The notes under the pieces were generated by a model. That model was not told the origin of the DNA and did not search any database. It was given only the letters and a program-made list of their open reading frames with translations. A DNA stretch of 64,000 nucleotides from Pseudoxanthomonas sp. Root65 (lineage in GTDB: Bacteria; Pseudomonadota; Gammaproteobacteria; Xanthomonadales; Xanthomonadaceae): the NCBI RefSeq assembly GCF_001427635.1, contig NZ_LMHA01000002.1:806001-870000 (forward strand), in the 5' to 3' direction. The stretch's first letter is position 1; the number at the start of each line of letters is the position of its first letter. This document shows, one piece after another, positions 1 to 12,243 of the stretch. Position numbers and translations under genes: made by a program.

Positions 1-1
1 G

Positions 2-808
2 CAGGCGGAGGTCGTCGGCCTGCACCCGATGACCGCGCCCCCGAAGGCGCCGACCCTGAAGGGCAGGGTGATGGTGGTGAGCGAGGCGCGGCTGCAGCTC
101 TGGCGACCGTGGGTGGCGGAGCTGCTCGCGGCGCTTGAAGCCGAAAGCGTGCATGCCACGCCCGAACAGCACGACAGGGTGATGGCGTTGGTGCAGGCGA
201 TGGTGCACGCGACGCACCTGGCGCAGGCCGGCGTCCTGCGCGGGCAGGCCCTGCAGGTCGGCGACCTGGCCGCGGTGATGCCGTTCCGGTCGGCCTCCTT
301 CGAGATGGACGCCGCGATCATCGCGCGCATCCTGTCGCTCAATCCGGCGATCTACGAAGACATCCAGTTCGGCAATCCGCATGCGGGCGCCGTGCTGCAG
401 GCGCTGGGTGGGCAGATCAGCCGGATGGCGGCGCTGGTGCGCGACGGCAGCGACGCCGCGCGTGCCGCCTTCCGCGACGAATTCCTGCGCGACAACCGCG
501 TCGCCATCGGCGAGGTGGCGTTGGCCGAAGGCAACTACAGCTACGAGCGGATCGGGTATCTGCTGGCCGATCTCGCGGCCGGCGAGGCGCTCAGCGTGCA
601 CCTGCCGGAGGACCGGCCGGGCTCGTTGCGCGCGCTGCTGCACGTGTTCGAGCGGCATGCGGTGAGCCTGTCATCGATCCACTCCTCGCGCACGCCCGAA
701 GGCGAGGTGCATTTCCGGATCGGATTCGATGCCGGCGTGGACCTGGAGGCGCTGCGACGCGCGGTGGAGGAGATTGCCGCACGGCAGCTGGGGCGTGTTC
801 TGGCCTGA
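2..808 (+). CDS. tyrA: Prephenate dehydrogenase with C-terminal ACT domain (5' end outside window)
   Basis: The reading frame is open from base 2 and begins inside the protein, so the N-terminal NAD-binding fold is missing. The first visible residues contain GLHPM, the substrate-site histidine motif of TyrA-type prephenate dehydrogenases, followed by the all-helical dimerisation domain. About the last 70 residues (from LSVHLPEDRPGSLRALL) look like an ACT domain, which in this family binds tyrosine for feedback control. Role: oxidative decarboxylation of prephenate to 4-hydroxyphenylpyruvate in tyrosine synthesis. The first in-frame ATG at 29 is internal, not a start. Family assignment rests on the HPM motif, the helical region and the ACT domain. 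Confidence 0.8.
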   Translation, partial: QAEVVGLHPMTAPPKAPTLKGRVMVVSEARLQLWRPWVAELLAALEAESVHATPEQHDRVMALVQAMVHATHLAQAGVLRGQALQVGDLAAVMPFRSASFEMDAAIIARILSLNPAIYEDIQFGNPHAGAVLQALGGQISRMAALVRDGSDAARAAFRDEFLRDNRVAIGEVALAEGNYSYERIGYLLADLAAGEALSVHLPEDRPGSLRALLHVFERHAVSLSSIHSSRTPEGEVHFRIGFDAGVDLEALRRAVEEIAARQLGRVLA

Positions 809-841
809 TGCGTGCGTCGCGCGCAGGATCGGGGAAATGAA

Positions 842-857
842 AGTAAATCCGTTTACT
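842..857. promoter_or_regulatory. Short palindrome upstream of the GAF-EAL gene
   Basis: AGTAAA-TCCG-TTTACT is a perfect 6+6 inverted repeat about 90 bases before the start of the next gene, in an AT-rich patch of otherwise GC-rich DNA. It could be an operator. No regulator is known to me for it. Confidence 0.3.
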
Positions 858-946
858 CGACAACTGTGACATGACGGGCCTAGCATCGGATCCATCGGGG
901 CGCACGCGCTGACGCTCCCCATCATCATCCTCAAGGAGTGACGGAG

Positions 947-2257
947 ATGGCCCGCGACAACAGACTGGTCCCACTTTCGTCGGTGCGTTCGCCGGTGCCC
1001 GCGATGGCCGAAGCGGACGCAGTCGCGCTGTTGACGCGCATTGTGGCGGCGCAGAGCGAGATTGCAGCCGCTGGCCCCGACCCGCAGGACGTCGTCGATG
1101 CCATCACGTGCCGCGCACAGGAACTGACGCGATCGGCCGGTGCCGTGCTGGAGATACGCGACGGCGATCAGATGCGCTACTGGTCGGCCAGCGGCATCGC
1201 GGCCAACCAGGTCGGCCTGCTGATGCCGGCGAAGGGCAGTCTTTCCGGGCGTTGTCTGGAGGAAGGACGCGTATTGCGCTGCGACGACAGCGAGACCGAC
1301 CCGCGCGTCAATCGCGAGGCCTGTCGCAACGTGGGCCTGCGCTCGATGCTGGTGGCGCCGCTGTACTTCCGTCGCCAGGCCGTAGGCGTACTCAAGGTGG
1401 TCTCGACCGTGCCTGGCGCGTACGGCGACACCGATCAGCGCACGCTCGAACAGTTGAGCGCGTTGGTCGCGGCCAGCCTCTACAAGGCGATCGAGCACGC
1501 GCAGATGCGCGCGGCGCTCGAACACAGGAAAGGTCAGGGCGAGCGCGAGCGCCAGCAGTCGCAGGAAGCGCGCACGCGCCTGGAGGCGGTGCTGGAAGCA
1601 GGGCAGATGAGCGCCGCGCTGCAGCCCATCGTGCGGCTCAGCGACGGCGCGATCGTCGGCTACGAAGCGTTGGCGCGGTTTCCAGTGGAGTACGACATGT
1701 CCACCGTGCGATGGTTCGAGGAGGCCGCTCGCCATGGCATGAGCATCCAGCTCGAACTGGCGGCGGTGCGGACTGCACTTGCCCATCTGGGAAGCGTCCC
1801 GAACGATGCCTACCTCGCCCTCAACGTGTCACCGGAAACCGCCTGCAGCGATGCGCTGACATCGCTGCTGCAAGCGCACCAGCCGCATCGCCTGGTGCTG
1901 GAGATCACCGAGCACACGCCCGTGGAGGACTACGGGCAACTCAATCTCCGCCTGGCCGCCCTGCAGGCGCTGGGCACGCGCATCGCGGTGGACGATACCG
2001 GCGCGGGATTCTCCACCCTCCGCCATGTGCTGCGCCTGGCGCCGGACATCATCAAGCTCGACGTCACGCTGGTGCGTGACGTGGACCAGCGTCCGCGCAT
2101 GCAGGCGCTGATCGCCGCGCTGCTGACGTTCGCACATGGGACCCGTGCCGAGTTGGTGGCGGAAGGCGTGGAAACGGCGCAGCAGCTCGCCACGTTGCGA
2201 CAGCTTGGCGTGCCGTATGCGCAGGGCTACCACCTGGGACATCCGCAGGTGCCCTGA
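947..2257 (+). CDS. GAF-EAL protein, probable cyclic-di-GMP phosphodiesterase
   Basis: This 436-residue protein has a GAF sensor domain (about residues 40-180), a short Arg/Glu-rich helical linker and a C-terminal EAL domain (about 215-436). EAL signature residues are visible: Glu in YEALAR, Asn in LNVSP, Glu in EITE, the Asp pair in DDTGAG, Lys in IKLD, Glu in AEGVET and Gln in AQGY. It is therefore probably an active enzyme hydrolysing c-di-GMP to pGpG. There is no signal peptide or membrane segment, so it is cytoplasmic. The ATG at 947 is chosen because AAGGAG lies 8 bases upstream; a GTG at 938 is in frame but overlaps that site. The ligand of the GAF domain cannot be told from sequence. 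Confidence 0.85.
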   Translation: MARDNRLVPLSSVRSPVPAMAEADAVALLTRIVAAQSEIAAAGPDPQDVVDAITCRAQELTRSAGAVLEIRDGDQMRYWSASGIAANQVGLLMPAKGSLSGRCLEEGRVLRCDDSETDPRVNREACRNVGLRSMLVAPLYFRRQAVGVLKVVSTVPGAYGDTDQRTLEQLSALVAASLYKAIEHAQMRAALEHRKGQGERERQQSQEARTRLEAVLEAGQMSAALQPIVRLSDGAIVGYEALARFPVEYDMSTVRWFEEAARHGMSIQLELAAVRTALAHLGSVPNDAYLALNVSPETACSDALTSLLQAHQPHRLVLEITEHTPVEDYGQLNLRLAALQALGTRIAVDDTGAGFSTLRHVLRLAPDIIKLDVTLVRDVDQRPRMQALIAALLTFAHGTRAELVAEGVETAQQLATLRQLGVPYAQGYHLGHPQVP

Positions 2258-2298
2258 GGCCTTCACCGCATCCTGTCGCCAGCTTCACGGGCGCCCGC

Positions 2299-2304
2299 TA
2301 CCAT
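2299..2304 (+). promoter_or_regulatory. -10 element of dapB, leaderless arrangement
   Basis: TACCAT ends 6 bases before the dapB ATG, so transcription would start at or next to the A of the start codon. No Shine-Dalgarno sequence precedes the ATG. No clear -35 hexamer is visible. Confidence 0.45.
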
Positions 2305-2310
2305 GCAGGC

Positions 2311-3030
2311 ATGAACGCCACCGCCACCCGCCTCCTCATCCATGGTGCTTCCGGCCGCATGGGCCAGTCGCTGCTCCGCCTGGCCGCCGAACAGCCCGAT
2401 CGGTACCAGGTCGTCGCGGCGGTGACGCGACGCACGCCCTCGCCGCGCGTGGTCGATGGCGTGCCGCATTTCGCCGCCAGCGAGCTGGGCGGCGTGCCGG
2501 CATTCGATGTCGCCATCGACTTCAGCCTGCCCGATGGATTCGATCCCATCCTCGCCCTGTGCGTGGAGCGTGGCGCGCCGCTGGTGTCGGGCACGACCGG
2601 CATCTCGGCTGAGCAGATCGACGCGGTTTCGCGCGCGGCCGCCACCATCCCGTTGGTCTGGGCAACGAACTTCAGCCTGGGCGTCGCCGTGCTGGCCGAA
2701 CTGGTCGAGCGTGCCGCTGCAGCCTTGTCCGGATGGGACGTGGATGTCGTGGAATCGCATCACGTGCACAAGAAGGACGCCCCTTCAGGTACCGCGCTGA
2801 CATTGGGACAGGCGGCGGGCAGCGCGGGCGCACAGGTGCATTACGCCAGTCTGCGCGCGGGCGACATCGTCGGCGAGCACACCGTGCAATTCACCGGCCT
2901 GGGCGAACGCGTCGAACTGGTCCATCGCGCCACGCATCGCGACGTGTTCGCCCGCGGCGCCCTGCACGCGGCGCGGAAACTCGCCGGTCGACCGGCCGGC
3001 AATTACCGCGTGCGCGACCTGCTGGATTGA
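2311..3030 (+). CDS. dapB: 4-hydroxy-tetrahydrodipicolinate reductase
   Basis: DapB reduces 4-hydroxy-tetrahydrodipicolinate with NAD(P)H in the lysine and diaminopimelate pathway. The 239-residue product has the N-terminal nucleotide-binding motif [11 protein letters not shown], the SGTTG loop, ATNFSLGV, and the catalytic/substrate motif [16 protein letters not shown]. It ends in the expected YRVRDLL-type tail. The length is slightly short of the usual 240-275. In Xanthomonas dapB also lies next to carAB at the edge of the rpf region. The ATG at 2311 has no ribosome site but a -10-like hexamer just upstream. Confidence 0.95.
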   Translation: MNATATRLLIHGASGRMGQSLLRLAAEQPDRYQVVAAVTRRTPSPRVVDGVPHFAASELGGVPAFDVAIDFSLPDGFDPILALCVERGAPLVSGTTGISAEQIDAVSRAAATIPLVWATNFSLGVAVLAELVERAAAALSGWDVDVVESHHVHKKDAPSGTALTLGQAAGSAGAQVHYASLRAGDIVGEHTVQFTGLGERVELVHRATHRDVFARGALHAARKLAGRPAGNYRVRDLLD

Positions 3031-3035
3031 AGGCC

Positions 3036-3058
3036 GGGCGAGCGCCGTACGCTCGCCC
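3036..3058 (+). terminator. Hairpin after dapB
   Basis: GGGCGAGCG and CGCTCGCCC form a perfect 9-bp stem with a 5-base loop (CCGTA), beginning 5 bases after the dapB stop. No T tract follows, so it is either a weak intrinsic terminator or an RNA-stabilising stem. Confidence 0.45.
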
Positions 3059-3139
3059 CAACCTGAATACGCCGTGCTCTGGCGGTCTGCCAATGGTCTG
3101 CCGGGCAAAAAAACGGTGGCGCTGAACAGGCCGTTTCCG

Positions 3140-3145
3140 TACAAT
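3140..3145 (+). promoter_or_regulatory. Candidate -10 of the carAB transcript
   Basis: TACAAT lies about 110 bases before the carA start in an AT-richer stretch. A start near 3152 would give a leader of about 100 bases. No convincing -35 is present, so this is tentative. Confidence 0.35.
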
Positions 3146-3253
3146 TCCCGCTCGCCTGTTACCCATCGCCACGGACCGGATCAACGCCGCGTCTGCGGTT
3201 TCTTGCAGCCGCAAGCCGGTGGGACAGGGTTCCTCCACCCCAAGGCGAACCCC

Positions 3254-4381
3254 GTGACACGACCCGCAATTCTCGTACTCGAAGACGGCACCGTATTCGA
3301 GGGCGAATCCGTAGGCGCAGACGGCCTTTCCGTCGGCGAAGTGGTGTTCAACACCGCCATGACCGGCTACCAGGAAATCCTGACCGACCCGTCGTACGCC
3401 CGCCAGCTCGTCACCCTGACGTATCCCCACATCGGCAACACCGGTTGCACCGACCAGGACGACGAAGCGTCGAAGGTCTGGTGCGCCGGCCTGATCGTGC
3501 GCGACGTGCCGCGCCGTCCCAGCAGCTGGCGCAACCAGCAGGCGCTGCCGGAATGGCTGTCCACGCGCGGCATCGTGGCCATCGCCGGCATCGACACCCG
3601 CAAGCTGACCCGCATCCTGCGCGAGCGCGGCGCCCAGAACGGCGCCCTGATGGCCGGCGACGGCCTCGATGCCGACCAGGCGCTGGAAGCCGCACGCAAG
3701 TTCCCGGGCCTGAAGGGCATGGACCTGGCCAAGGTGGTCACCACCGACAAGGCCTATTCGTGGCGCGATGGCCAGCTCGACCTGGACCGCAACGCCTTCG
3801 TGCAGGCCCCGGCCAAATTCAAGGTCGTGGCCTACGACTTCGGCGTGAAGCACAACATCCTGCGCATGCTGGCCGAGCGCGGCTGCGAGGTGACCGTGGT
3901 ACCGGCGCAGACCAGCGCCGCCGACGTGCTGGCGATGCAGCCCGATGGTGTGTTCCTGTCCAACGGCCCGGGCGATCCGGCGCCCTGCGACTATGCCATC
4001 GCCGCGATCCGCGAATTCATCGCGAAGAAGATCCCCACCTTCGGCATCTGCCTGGGCCACCAGCTGCTGGCGCTCGCCGCCGGCGCGCAGACCATGAAGA
4101 TGGGGCACGGCCACCACGGTGCCAACCATCCGGTGCAGGACCTCGACAGTGGTCGCGTGATGATCACGTCGCAGAACCATGGTTTTGCCGTCGACGAAAC
4201 GACGCTGCCGGCCAACGTGCGGGTGATCCACCGCTCGCTGTTCGACGGCACCAACCAGGGCATCGAACTGACCGACGCACCGGCGTTTTCCTTCCAGGGC
4301 CATCCGGAAGCGTCGCCGGGGCCGCACGACGTGGCACCGCTGTTCGACCGGTTCGTCCAGTCGATGGGCCCAGGGCGTTAA
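3254..4381 (+). CDS. carA: Carbamoyl-phosphate synthase small (glutaminase) subunit
   Basis: CarA releases ammonia from glutamine and passes it to CarB for carbamoyl phosphate, used for arginine and pyrimidines. The 375-residue product starts [16 protein letters not shown] after a GTG at 3254. It has the N-terminal CarA domain ([10 protein letters not shown]) and a C-terminal class I glutamine amidotransferase domain with the nucleophile in FGICLGHQ and His/Glu in GHPEASPGP. The frame stays open upstream to 3074, but family length and the known N-terminus support GTG 3254. carB follows after 92 bases. Confidence 0.95.
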   Translation: MTRPAILVLEDGTVFEGESVGADGLSVGEVVFNTAMTGYQEILTDPSYARQLVTLTYPHIGNTGCTDQDDEASKVWCAGLIVRDVPRRPSSWRNQQALPEWLSTRGIVAIAGIDTRKLTRILRERGAQNGALMAGDGLDADQALEAARKFPGLKGMDLAKVVTTDKAYSWRDGQLDLDRNAFVQAPAKFKVVAYDFGVKHNILRMLAERGCEVTVVPAQTSAADVLAMQPDGVFLSNGPGDPAPCDYAIAAIREFIAKKIPTFGICLGHQLLALAAGAQTMKMGHGHHGANHPVQDLDSGRVMITSQNHGFAVDETTLPANVRVIHRSLFDGTNQGIELTDAPAFSFQGHPEASPGPHDVAPLFDRFVQSMGPGR

Positions 4382-4473
4382 GCCGGCACGCCGCCGACCA
4401 TCCGCCCCACATTTGTTTACCGGCCGCACGCCGCGCACCGCGCGCGACGGCCACGCGAAGAACCGAGGACAGC

Positions 4474-7715
<3,242 letters not shown>

Positions 7716-7719
<4 letters not shown>

Positions 7720-8192
7720 GAGCCCCATTGACGATGGAAGGCGCGCAGCGCCTGCGCCAGGAACTGGACCTGCTGAAGACGGTCAAGCGCCCCGAAGTGA
7801 TCGCCGCCATCGCGGAAGCGCGTGCGCACGGTGACCTGAAGGAGAACGCCGAGTACCACGCCGCGCGCGAGCAGCAGGGCTTCATCGAAGGCCGCATCAA
7901 GCAGCTGGAAGGCGAGCTGTCGCACGCCGAGATCATCGACGTCAGCAAGCTCAATGCCGGTTCGCGCATCGTGTTCGGCGCCAAGGTGGTGCTGGCCGAC
8001 GTGGATACCGACGAAGAGAAGCGCTACCAGGTGGTCGGTGATCTCGAAGCCGACATCAAGCTGGGGCTCATCGCGATTTCGTCGCCGCTGGCCCGCGCCC
8101 TGATCGGCAAGCACGAGGGCGACAGCGTCACCATCGACGCCCCGGCCGGCCAGCGCGAGTACGAAATCGTCAGCGTTTCCTACGTCGACTGA
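7716..8192 (+). CDS. greA: Transcription elongation factor GreA
   Basis: GreA enters the RNA polymerase secondary channel and stimulates cleavage of backtracked RNA. The 158-residue product has the N-terminal antiparallel coiled coil with the acidic tip ([17 protein letters not shown]) and the C-terminal FKBP-like domain. Start is GTG 7716 overlapping the carB stop, with AAGGAG about 9 bases upstream. An internal ATG at 7734 would also be possible. The place between carB and rpfE/recJ matches the Xanthomonas rpf region. Confidence 0.95.
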
Positions 8193-8199
8193 CGGACCG

Positions 8200-9153
8200 A
8201 TGGCCCAGGCCACCCTGCTGCTGCCCGCACGCACCCGGCTGGTCGGCCAGCTGCTGCCGCCCGACGTGGCCAAGGCGCTGGGCCGCGCCGACCGCAGCCA
8301 AGGCGAAGCCGGCGAGCGCGCGCAGCTGCGGCGCCAGTTCCAACTGGTGCCGGACCACTGGCCGGTCGCCGCGCTGACGCGGCAGCGCGATGGGCGGGAT
8401 GCGGCCGGCGCGAGTTGGCTGCGCGCCGATCCCGCGCGCGTGTCCCCCGACATGACCGGGGCCCGCATGCTGGCGTATGGCGAAGCGCTTGCGCTCACCG
8501 ATGAGGACACGGCGAACCTGCTTCCCGCGCTGAAGCCGCTGTTCGGCGATGCCGGCATGCTGCTCGATGCGCCGCAGCCGGCACGCTGGTACCTGCGTCT
8601 GCCGGTGGAGGCGAAGTTGCCGACGTTCGCGCCGGCCAGCGAGGTGCTGGGCGACGACCTGTTCGCGCATCTGCCGGAGGGCGACGCCGGCCGGCGCTGG
8701 CGTGCGCTGCTCAGCGAGGCGCAGGTGCTGCTGCACAACCACCCGTGGAATGCGCAGCGCGTGGCGCAGGGCAAGCCGCCGGTGAACTCGCTCTGGTTCT
8801 GGGGCGGCGGCGTGCTGCCGGATGCCGTGCGCACGGGTTTCCGCCAGGTGAAGGGCCATGACGTGCTGCTGCAGTCACTGGCGCAGGTCGCCGGCGTGGA
8901 AGAGACGCACGCCAATGGCGAAGGCGGCGTCGATGCGCTGATCGACCTGCGCCACCTGCGCAACCTTGATCTGCTGTGCCGCGATGCGCTGCGGCCGCTG
9001 CTGGAGGCGCTGCGCAAGCGCGAACTCGACGCGCTCAACCTCGACTTCGAAGACGGCGCGCTGTTCTCGCTGCGCCGGGAACAGCGCTGGCGCCTGTGGC
9101 GCGGTCCGTTGCAACGTCTGGATACGGCACGCCCGGACCACGTTCCCGCATGA
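8200..9153 (+). CDS. rpfE: RpfE-type protein (phosphoglycerate-mutase-like fold)
   Basis: A 317-residue cytoplasmic protein. The motif PVNSLWFWGGG and the position between greA and recJ are those of RpfE of Xanthomonas, a protein distantly related to cofactor-independent phosphoglycerate mutase. Its biochemical role is not established; rpfE belongs to the locus named for regulation of pathogenicity factors. The start ATG 8200 lies 7 bases after the greA stop. The stop overlaps the recJ ATG (ATGA), so greA, rpfE and recJ probably share one transcript. Confidence 0.85.
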   Translation: MAQATLLLPARTRLVGQLLPPDVAKALGRADRSQGEAGERAQLRRQFQLVPDHWPVAALTRQRDGRDAAGASWLRADPARVSPDMTGARMLAYGEALALTDEDTANLLPALKPLFGDAGMLLDAPQPARWYLRLPVEAKLPTFAPASEVLGDDLFAHLPEGDAGRRWRALLSEAQVLLHNHPWNAQRVAQGKPPVNSLWFWGGGVLPDAVRTGFRQVKGHDVLLQSLAQVAGVEETHANGEGGVDALIDLRHLRNLDLLCRDALRPLLEALRKRELDALNLDFEDGALFSLRREQRWRLWRGPLQRLDTARPDHVPA

Positions 9154-10877
9154 CGCCGGCCCCACGGATCCGCCGCCGCGCCATCGCCGCGGGCGGAGAT
9201 TGGCCGGAGAGCGTGCCGCCGCTGCTGCGACGCATCTACGAAGCGCGCGGTGCGCTGTCGATGGAACAGGCGCAACCACGGTTGGCCCAGCTGCTGCCGC
9301 CCGATCTGTTGGGCGGACTGGGCGACGCTACCGCGTTGCTGGCGGACGCGATCGCCCAGGACCGGCATATCGTCATCGTCGGCGACTTCGATTGCGACGG
9401 CGCCACTGCCTGCGCGGTGGGGGTGCGCGGACTGTGTCTGCTGGGTGCCCGGCGCGTCACGCCTGCGGTGCCCAACCGCATGGTGCACGGCTACGGCCTG
9501 TCGCCATCGCTGGTGGACGAGCTGGCCGCGCTGCAGCCCGACCTGCTGGTTACCGTGGACCACGGCATCGCCTGCCACGCCGGCATCGCCGCCGCGAAGG
9601 CACGGGGCTGGCAGGTGCTCGTCACCGACCACCACCTGCCGGGCGAGCAGCTGCCGTCGGCCGATGTCATCGTCAATCCGAACCTGCGCGACGACCCGTT
9701 CCCCAGCAAGATGCTGGCCGGCGTAGGCGTGATGTTCTACGTGCTGCTGGCGTTGCGGCGCGTGCTGCGCGAGCGCGGTGCTTTTGACGGCGCGGAACCG
9801 GACTTGTCCACGCTGCTCGACCTGGTCGCCATCGGTACCGTCGCCGACCTGGTCCCGCTGGACGCGAACAACCGTGCCCTGGTCGGCGCCGGACTGCGTC
9901 GCCTGCGCGCGGGGCAGGGATGCGCAGGCCTGCAGGCGCTGATGCGCGTGGCCGGACGCGATCCCGCACGCCTGACCGCCGCCGACATCGGCTTCGCCAT
10001 CGCGCCGCGCCTCAACGCGGCGGGACGGCTGGAGGACATGGCGCTGGGCATCGCCTGCCTGCTGACCGACGACGTCACCCAGGCCGACGAGATGGCGCGC
10101 GTGCTGGAGGGCATCAATGCCGAGCGCCGCGGCGTGCAGCAGCAGATGGTCGACGAGGCGCAGGCAGCGCTCGCGCGCCTCGACGGCACCGACGGCGGCC
10201 CGGTGCCGCTGGCGCCGTGCCTGTTCGACCCGGAATGGCACCCCGGCGTGGTGGGCCTGGTGGCCTCCAAGATCAAGGAGCGCCTGCACCGGCCGGTGAT
10301 CGCGTTCGCGCCGGCCGAACCCGGCAGCACGACATTGCGCGGCTCCGCGCGTTCGATTCCTGGATTCCATATCCGCGACGCGCTGGCCGCGGTCGACACC
10401 GCGCACCCCGGCCTGATCCAGCGGTTCGGTGGCCATGCGATGGCGGCGGGACTGTCGCTGGACGAACGCGATCTGCCGCGGTTCCGCGACGCGTTCCACC
10501 AGCACGCCAGTGCGCTGCTCGACGACGACCTGTTGCGCGAGGAAGTGCTGAGCGATGGCGAACTGGCGTCCGACGAGCTCGATCGTGCGCACGCCGACGT
10601 CCTGCGCAGTGCCGGACCGTGGGGACAGGGGTTTCCGGAGCCGGTGTTCGATGGCGTGTTCGACGTGCTGGACTGGCGCGTGGTCGGCGAGAAGCACCTG
10701 AAGTTCTCGCTGCGCTCGGGCGGCCATGCCGCGCCGTTGAACGCCATCCAGTTCAACGGCTGGCACGACGTGCCGCCGCCCACGCGCATCCAGGCCGCCT
10801 ACCAGCTGGACACCGACGATTGGCGCGACCGTCGCGGTATCCAGCTGCTGGTGCGCCATTGGCAGGCGGCGGACTGA
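9150..10877 (+). CDS. recJ: Single-stranded-DNA-specific 5'-3' exonuclease RecJ
   Basis: RecJ degrades single-stranded DNA in RecFOR recombination, mismatch and base-excision repair. The 575-residue product carries the DHH-family metal motifs in order: GDFDCDGAT, TVDHGIACH, VTDHHLPG and the NPN segment, then a DHHA1 domain with RFGGHAMAAG, and an OB-fold C-terminus. Start ATG 9150 overlaps the rpfE stop by 4 bases. The frame stays open upstream inside rpfE, but that part is out-of-frame overlap of a real gene. Confidence 0.96.
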   Translation: MTPAPRIRRRAIAAGGDWPESVPPLLRRIYEARGALSMEQAQPRLAQLLPPDLLGGLGDATALLADAIAQDRHIVIVGDFDCDGATACAVGVRGLCLLGARRVTPAVPNRMVHGYGLSPSLVDELAALQPDLLVTVDHGIACHAGIAAAKARGWQVLVTDHHLPGEQLPSADVIVNPNLRDDPFPSKMLAGVGVMFYVLLALRRVLRERGAFDGAEPDLSTLLDLVAIGTVADLVPLDANNRALVGAGLRRLRAGQGCAGLQALMRVAGRDPARLTAADIGFAIAPRLNAAGRLEDMALGIACLLTDDVTQADEMARVLEGINAERRGVQQQMVDEAQAALARLDGTDGGPVPLAPCLFDPEWHPGVVGLVASKIKERLHRPVIAFAPAEPGSTTLRGSARSIPGFHIRDALAAVDTAHPGLIQRFGGHAMAAGLSLDERDLPRFRDAFHQHASALLDDDLLREEVLSDGELASDELDRAHADVLRSAGPWGQGFPEPVFDGVFDVLDWRVVGEKHLKFSLRSGGHAAPLNAIQFNGWHDVPPPTRIQAAYQLDTDDWRDRRGIQLLVRHWQAAD

Positions 10878-10884
10878 GCGGGCG

Positions 10885-12090
10885 TCAGCGCGGCCCCGCC
10901 GCCAGTGCGGGCGCATCGGCGGCGGCCCCGGTCGTCCGCAGCCCGAACAAGGGCCGCAGCCACCGCACGCGCCGGATCACTTCATAGCCACCGAAGCACG
11001 CAGCGAACGTGATCGCGACCAGCAACGGGCCCTCGATCAGCGGCGGGATCGCCAGTGGCTTCAGGTGATGCGCCACCGCCACGATGACGGTCTGGTGCAG
11101 GATGTAAATCGGAAACACCGCCGCCACTAGATAGCGCAGTACGCGACTGTCGCCGGGCCGCCAGTGATGCGCGAAGCCAAGCACGGCGACGATGGCGCAC
11201 CACTGGTTCAGGCCCCAGCCCAGGCGCATGGTCACGCGCAGCGCCTCCGGCGGATCGGCATCGGCGAAACGGATGAAGTAGGCGATCAGCGCCGCCCAAC
11301 TGGCGAGCCACGCCACCAGCGCCGGCCAGCGCAGCCGTTCGATCGCCTGCCAGACGCCTTCCGCACGGGCGATCAGGAAGCCGAACAGGAACACGCCGAA
11401 GTACTGCGCATGGTTGTACCAGTCGTCCACCAGCGCGTGCGTCTGCTCGAAACGGCCGACCAGCAGGACCCGCGCCACCCCCAGGAACAGGACGGGCCAG
11501 ACCAGCACGCCCAGCCCGGACAACGCGGGGGCGAGCAGACCGCCCGCAGCGTCGAGGGCGCGTGGTGCCAGCCGCCACAACAGCCACACCGCCACCGTGT
11601 AGACCCACAGGTAGGCGACGAACCACAGATGGTTCCATGTGGGGACGTCCAGGCAACCGTCGGCATCGCAGAAGCCGTCGTAGGCGGTCAGGTAGCGCGC
11701 GTAGAACGCCAGGTAGCCGTCGTGGTAGCCGCCCGGCAGCTGTTCCACCACTTCGTAATAGGCCTGCGGCGGCACGATCACCAGCATGCCGAAGATCAGC
11801 GGCAGCAGCAGCCGCCATGAGCGGCCGCCCAGGAAGCGCGTGCGGGTTCTGGCCGCCTCTCCACTCCGCTGCGCCTTGCCGAGCAGGAAGGCGGTGGCGG
11901 TGCCCGACACCAGGAACAGCAGCGACAGCCGCCACGGCGAGCTGAGCAGCATGAACGGCTCCAGCGCATCGCTGGCGGCCGGACTCTTCACGTGCCAGTC
12001 CCAGGTCACGTAGTACATGCCCACGTGGTACAGGACCAGCAGCGCGAACGCGCAGACCCTCACCCAGTCCAGGTCGTGGCGACGTTGCAT
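10885..12090 (-). CDS. Membrane acyltransferase, acyltransferase-3 family
   Basis: A polytopic inner-membrane protein of about 401 residues with around ten hydrophobic helices. The N-terminal DLDWVRVCAFALLVLYHVGM carries the histidine typical of acyltransferase-3 proteins, which O-acylate glycans, lipids or antibiotics at the membrane. The substrate cannot be told from sequence. ATG 12090 is chosen because GGAG lies 6 bases upstream; in-frame ATGs at 12102 and 12147 also exist. It is convergent with recJ (7 bases between stops). Xanthomonas has a gene of unknown role at the same place between recJ and rpfD. Confidence 0.8.
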   Translation of the reverse strand: MQRRHDLDWVRVCAFALLVLYHVGMYYVTWDWHVKSPAASDALEPFMLLSSPWRLSLLFLVSGTATAFLLGKAQRSGEAARTRTRFLGGRSWRLLLPLIFGMLVIVPPQAYYEVVEQLPGGYHDGYLAFYARYLTAYDGFCDADGCLDVPTWNHLWFVAYLWVYTVAVWLLWRLAPRALDAAGGLLAPALSGLGVLVWPVLFLGVARVLLVGRFEQTHALVDDWYNHAQYFGVFLFGFLIARAEGVWQAIERLRWPALVAWLASWAALIAYFIRFADADPPEALRVTMRLGWGLNQWCAIVAVLGFAHHWRPGDSRVLRYLVAAVFPIYILHQTVIVAVAHHLKPLAIPPLIEGPLLVAITFAACFGGYEVIRRVRWLRPLFGLRTTGAAADAPALAAGPR

Positions 12091-12231
12091 GGCGTTCTCC
12101 ATCTTGATGAAGGCGGCAGACTCGCGGCGGCGGGCGCTGCCGGCCATCGCAGAGTGACGAATGCCTGGCGGCCGGTGACGAACTGCGGGCCCTCAGGGAC
12201 GAATCGCGGCGCGCATCCCGGGACCGGTCGC

Positions 12232-12237
12232 TACACT
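12232..12237 (+). promoter_or_regulatory. -10 element of rpfD, leaderless arrangement
   Basis: TACACT ends 6 bases before the rpfD ATG, and there is no Shine-Dalgarno sequence, so a leaderless mRNA is likely. No clear -35 is present. Confidence 0.45.
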
Positions 12238-12243
12238 GCGCGC

